DNA of 6,508 nucleotides. Origin: Bacilli bacterium (lineage in GTDB: Bacteria; Bacillota_I; Bacilli_A; RFN20; CAG-826). This document shows, piece by piece, positions 5,676-6,508 of the stretch (its first letter is position 1; each line of letters begins with the position of its first letter). The stretch is taken from positions 1-6,508 of the forward strand of contig JAFZLN010000041.1 in NCBI GenBank assembly GCA_017551465.1, written 5' to 3'. Under the pieces are notes generated by a model. It was not told the DNA's origin, did no database searches, and was given only the letters and a program-made list of their open reading frames with translations. Made by a program: the position numbers and the translations under genes.

Positions 5676-6508
5676 ATGAAAAAAACGAGTAACAGCAATA
5701 AGCAGATCAATAAAGCCTACCATAGTGCGCTTAAGAAGATTATCAAAGGTTCCCATGAAAAGGAAATCTATGATGCTTTAAGTGCGGGTAAGAACTCTTA
5801 CCTTAGACTTGATCGTTTAGCGTCTTCCTCGTTTGATAAGAGCTGGATTGAAGTGATTGAAGATTGTATCTTCGATTTAGGCGAAATTATCGCTAATCCA
5901 AGACAACACACTAAAGTCACTGGTAACTTAACACCAGTTGAACTCGCTAAAAAGGTGACAAGTGAATCTGTCCAACACTTAGCGAGCCATACTCAATACA
6001 TTAAAGAAGTTGATGAATACGGAAACATCATTCCTTCTAAAATCTTATCCATGTCTAGTGATGATGATTTACATACCTATGAAAATAGATTCATCGCGAC
6101 ATTTGTCAGAAGATTATTCTTATTCATTTCAAAACGTTATGAATTCGTTTCTAAATTCGCGGAATTACATAACGAAGAAATCCTATATTTCAAAAACAAA
6201 TCCATCGTCGATGGTGCGGAAGTAGAAATTGAAACCAAGATCAAAGTCTCTTATAAGAATGAAAACGAAGAAACTAGAATCAATAGTAATTACGTTGATA
6301 GAATCAAACAAACTAGAGACTATATTTCCTATTTCTATAATTCTCCATTTATGAAACAAATGAAGAATGAAAAAGATGTCAGAAATCCAATCGTTCAAAC
6401 TAATATCATTAGAAAAAATCCTAAATACCATCATTGTTATGAAGTTTATAGATTCATCGAAACCTATGATCGTTTAGGTGTGAACTATAAGGTCGACGAA
6501 AACTATTC
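5676..6508 (+). CDS. DUF2357-family McrC-like protein, 5' part
   Basis: The frame is open from the ATG at 5676 to the right edge (277 complete codons) without a stop, so the gene is truncated by the window. An in-frame TAA at 5667-5669 makes this the first possible start. There is no clear Shine-Dalgarno sequence, so initiation may rely on coupling to the ATPase gene that ends 10 nt earlier. Family features I recognise are KSWIEVIED (55-63), ANPRQH (73-78), TPVELAKKVTSESVQHLASHT (86-106) and NIIPSKIL (117-124). They continue with DDDLHTYENRFI (129-140), where the ENRF motif is characteristic, and NPIVQTNIIRKNPKYH (237-252). DUF2357 proteins usually continue into a PD-(D/E)xK-type nuclease-like domain and pair with a McrB-like ATPase, in an arrangement like McrBC. 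That nuclease part would lie beyond the window, so catalytic capacity cannot be judged. No membrane segment is visible, which suggests a cytoplasmic partner of the anchored ATPase. Confidence 0.85.
   Translation, partial: MKKTSNSNKQINKAYHSALKKIIKGSHEKEIYDALSAGKNSYLRLDRLASSSFDKSWIEVIEDCIFDLGEIIANPRQHTKVTGNLTPVELAKKVTSESVQHLASHTQYIKEVDEYGNIIPSKILSMSSDDDLHTYENRFIATFVRRLFLFISKRYEFVSKFAELHNEEILYFKNKSIVDGAEVEIETKIKVSYKNENEETRINSNYVDRIKQTRDYISYFYNSPFMKQMKNEKDVRNPIVQTNIIRKNPKYHHCYEVYRFIETYDRLGVNYKVDENY

Noticed and set aside
6010..6225. Plus-strand open frame of 71 codons
   Set aside because: It is out of frame with, and inside, the well-supported DUF2357 gene.
6183..6434. Minus-strand open frame of 83 codons
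   Set aside because: It is antisense to the DUF2357 gene and its composition fits a shadow frame.
1..6508. Mycoplasma-type genetic code (TGA as tryptophan)
   Set aside because: All 23 Trp codons counted in the six genes are TGG and no real frame contains an in-frame TGA.

Overview
This is a low-GC, gene-dense window with every gene on the + strand. The codon preferences (AGA/CGT for Arg, GAA, TTA, TAA stops) and gene content suggest a low-GC Gram-positive lineage: Bacilli or Erysipelotrichia in the broad sense, or an uncultured Mollicutes-like gut lineage. All 23 tryptophan codons I counted in the real reading frames are TGG, and none of the frames contains TGA. That argues for the standard code and against the TGA=Trp code of Mycoplasma and Spiroplasma. 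There is no rRNA, tRNA, CRISPR array or recognisable insertion sequence.

Positions 1-4142 hold four tandem genes for related exported proteins. The first is cut by the left edge. The others are 383, 387 and 358 aa. Where present, the N-terminus is a short basic start, a hydrophobic stretch and an S/T-x-x-AWY motif. This looks like the SipW-dependent signal sequences of TasA/camelysin-type fibre and biofilm proteins. The four also share an Asp/Tyr-rich block (LDxNxDGYYD, then YGE) that in some copies resembles an EF-hand calcium loop, a preceding (V/M/L)R(V/M) strand, and a C-terminal EGW motif followed by a final beta-like strand. I take them to be one paralogous family of secreted surface or fibre subunits. 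The first two are close to each other and the last two are more divergent. No sortase motif or C-terminal anchor is visible.

Positions 4142-6508 hold a two-gene module. The first gene encodes a membrane-anchored, coiled-coil AAA+ ATPase of the McrB-like group, with complete Walker A, Walker B and arginine-finger motifs. The second encodes a DUF2357-family (McrC-like) protein and runs off the right edge, so its expected nuclease domain is not visible. The ATPase start codon overlaps the stop codon of the fourth exported-protein gene (TAATG) behind a perfect AAGGAGG, and the DUF2357 gene starts 10 nt after the ATPase stop. The exported proteins and the ATPase/DUF2357 pair therefore probably belong to one transcription unit.

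The main point of interest is this combination: a SipW-type tandem surface-protein family translationally linked to a membrane-tethered McrB-like ATPase and McrC-like partner. The window does not show whether it is a defence system, a surface-assembly machine or a fortuitous operon. RNA-level structures (an 18-bp hairpin at 1831-1872, a 19-nt palindrome touching a ribosome binding site at 629-647, and a terminator-like hairpin inside a gene at 3402-3425) could set the stoichiometry of the operon.
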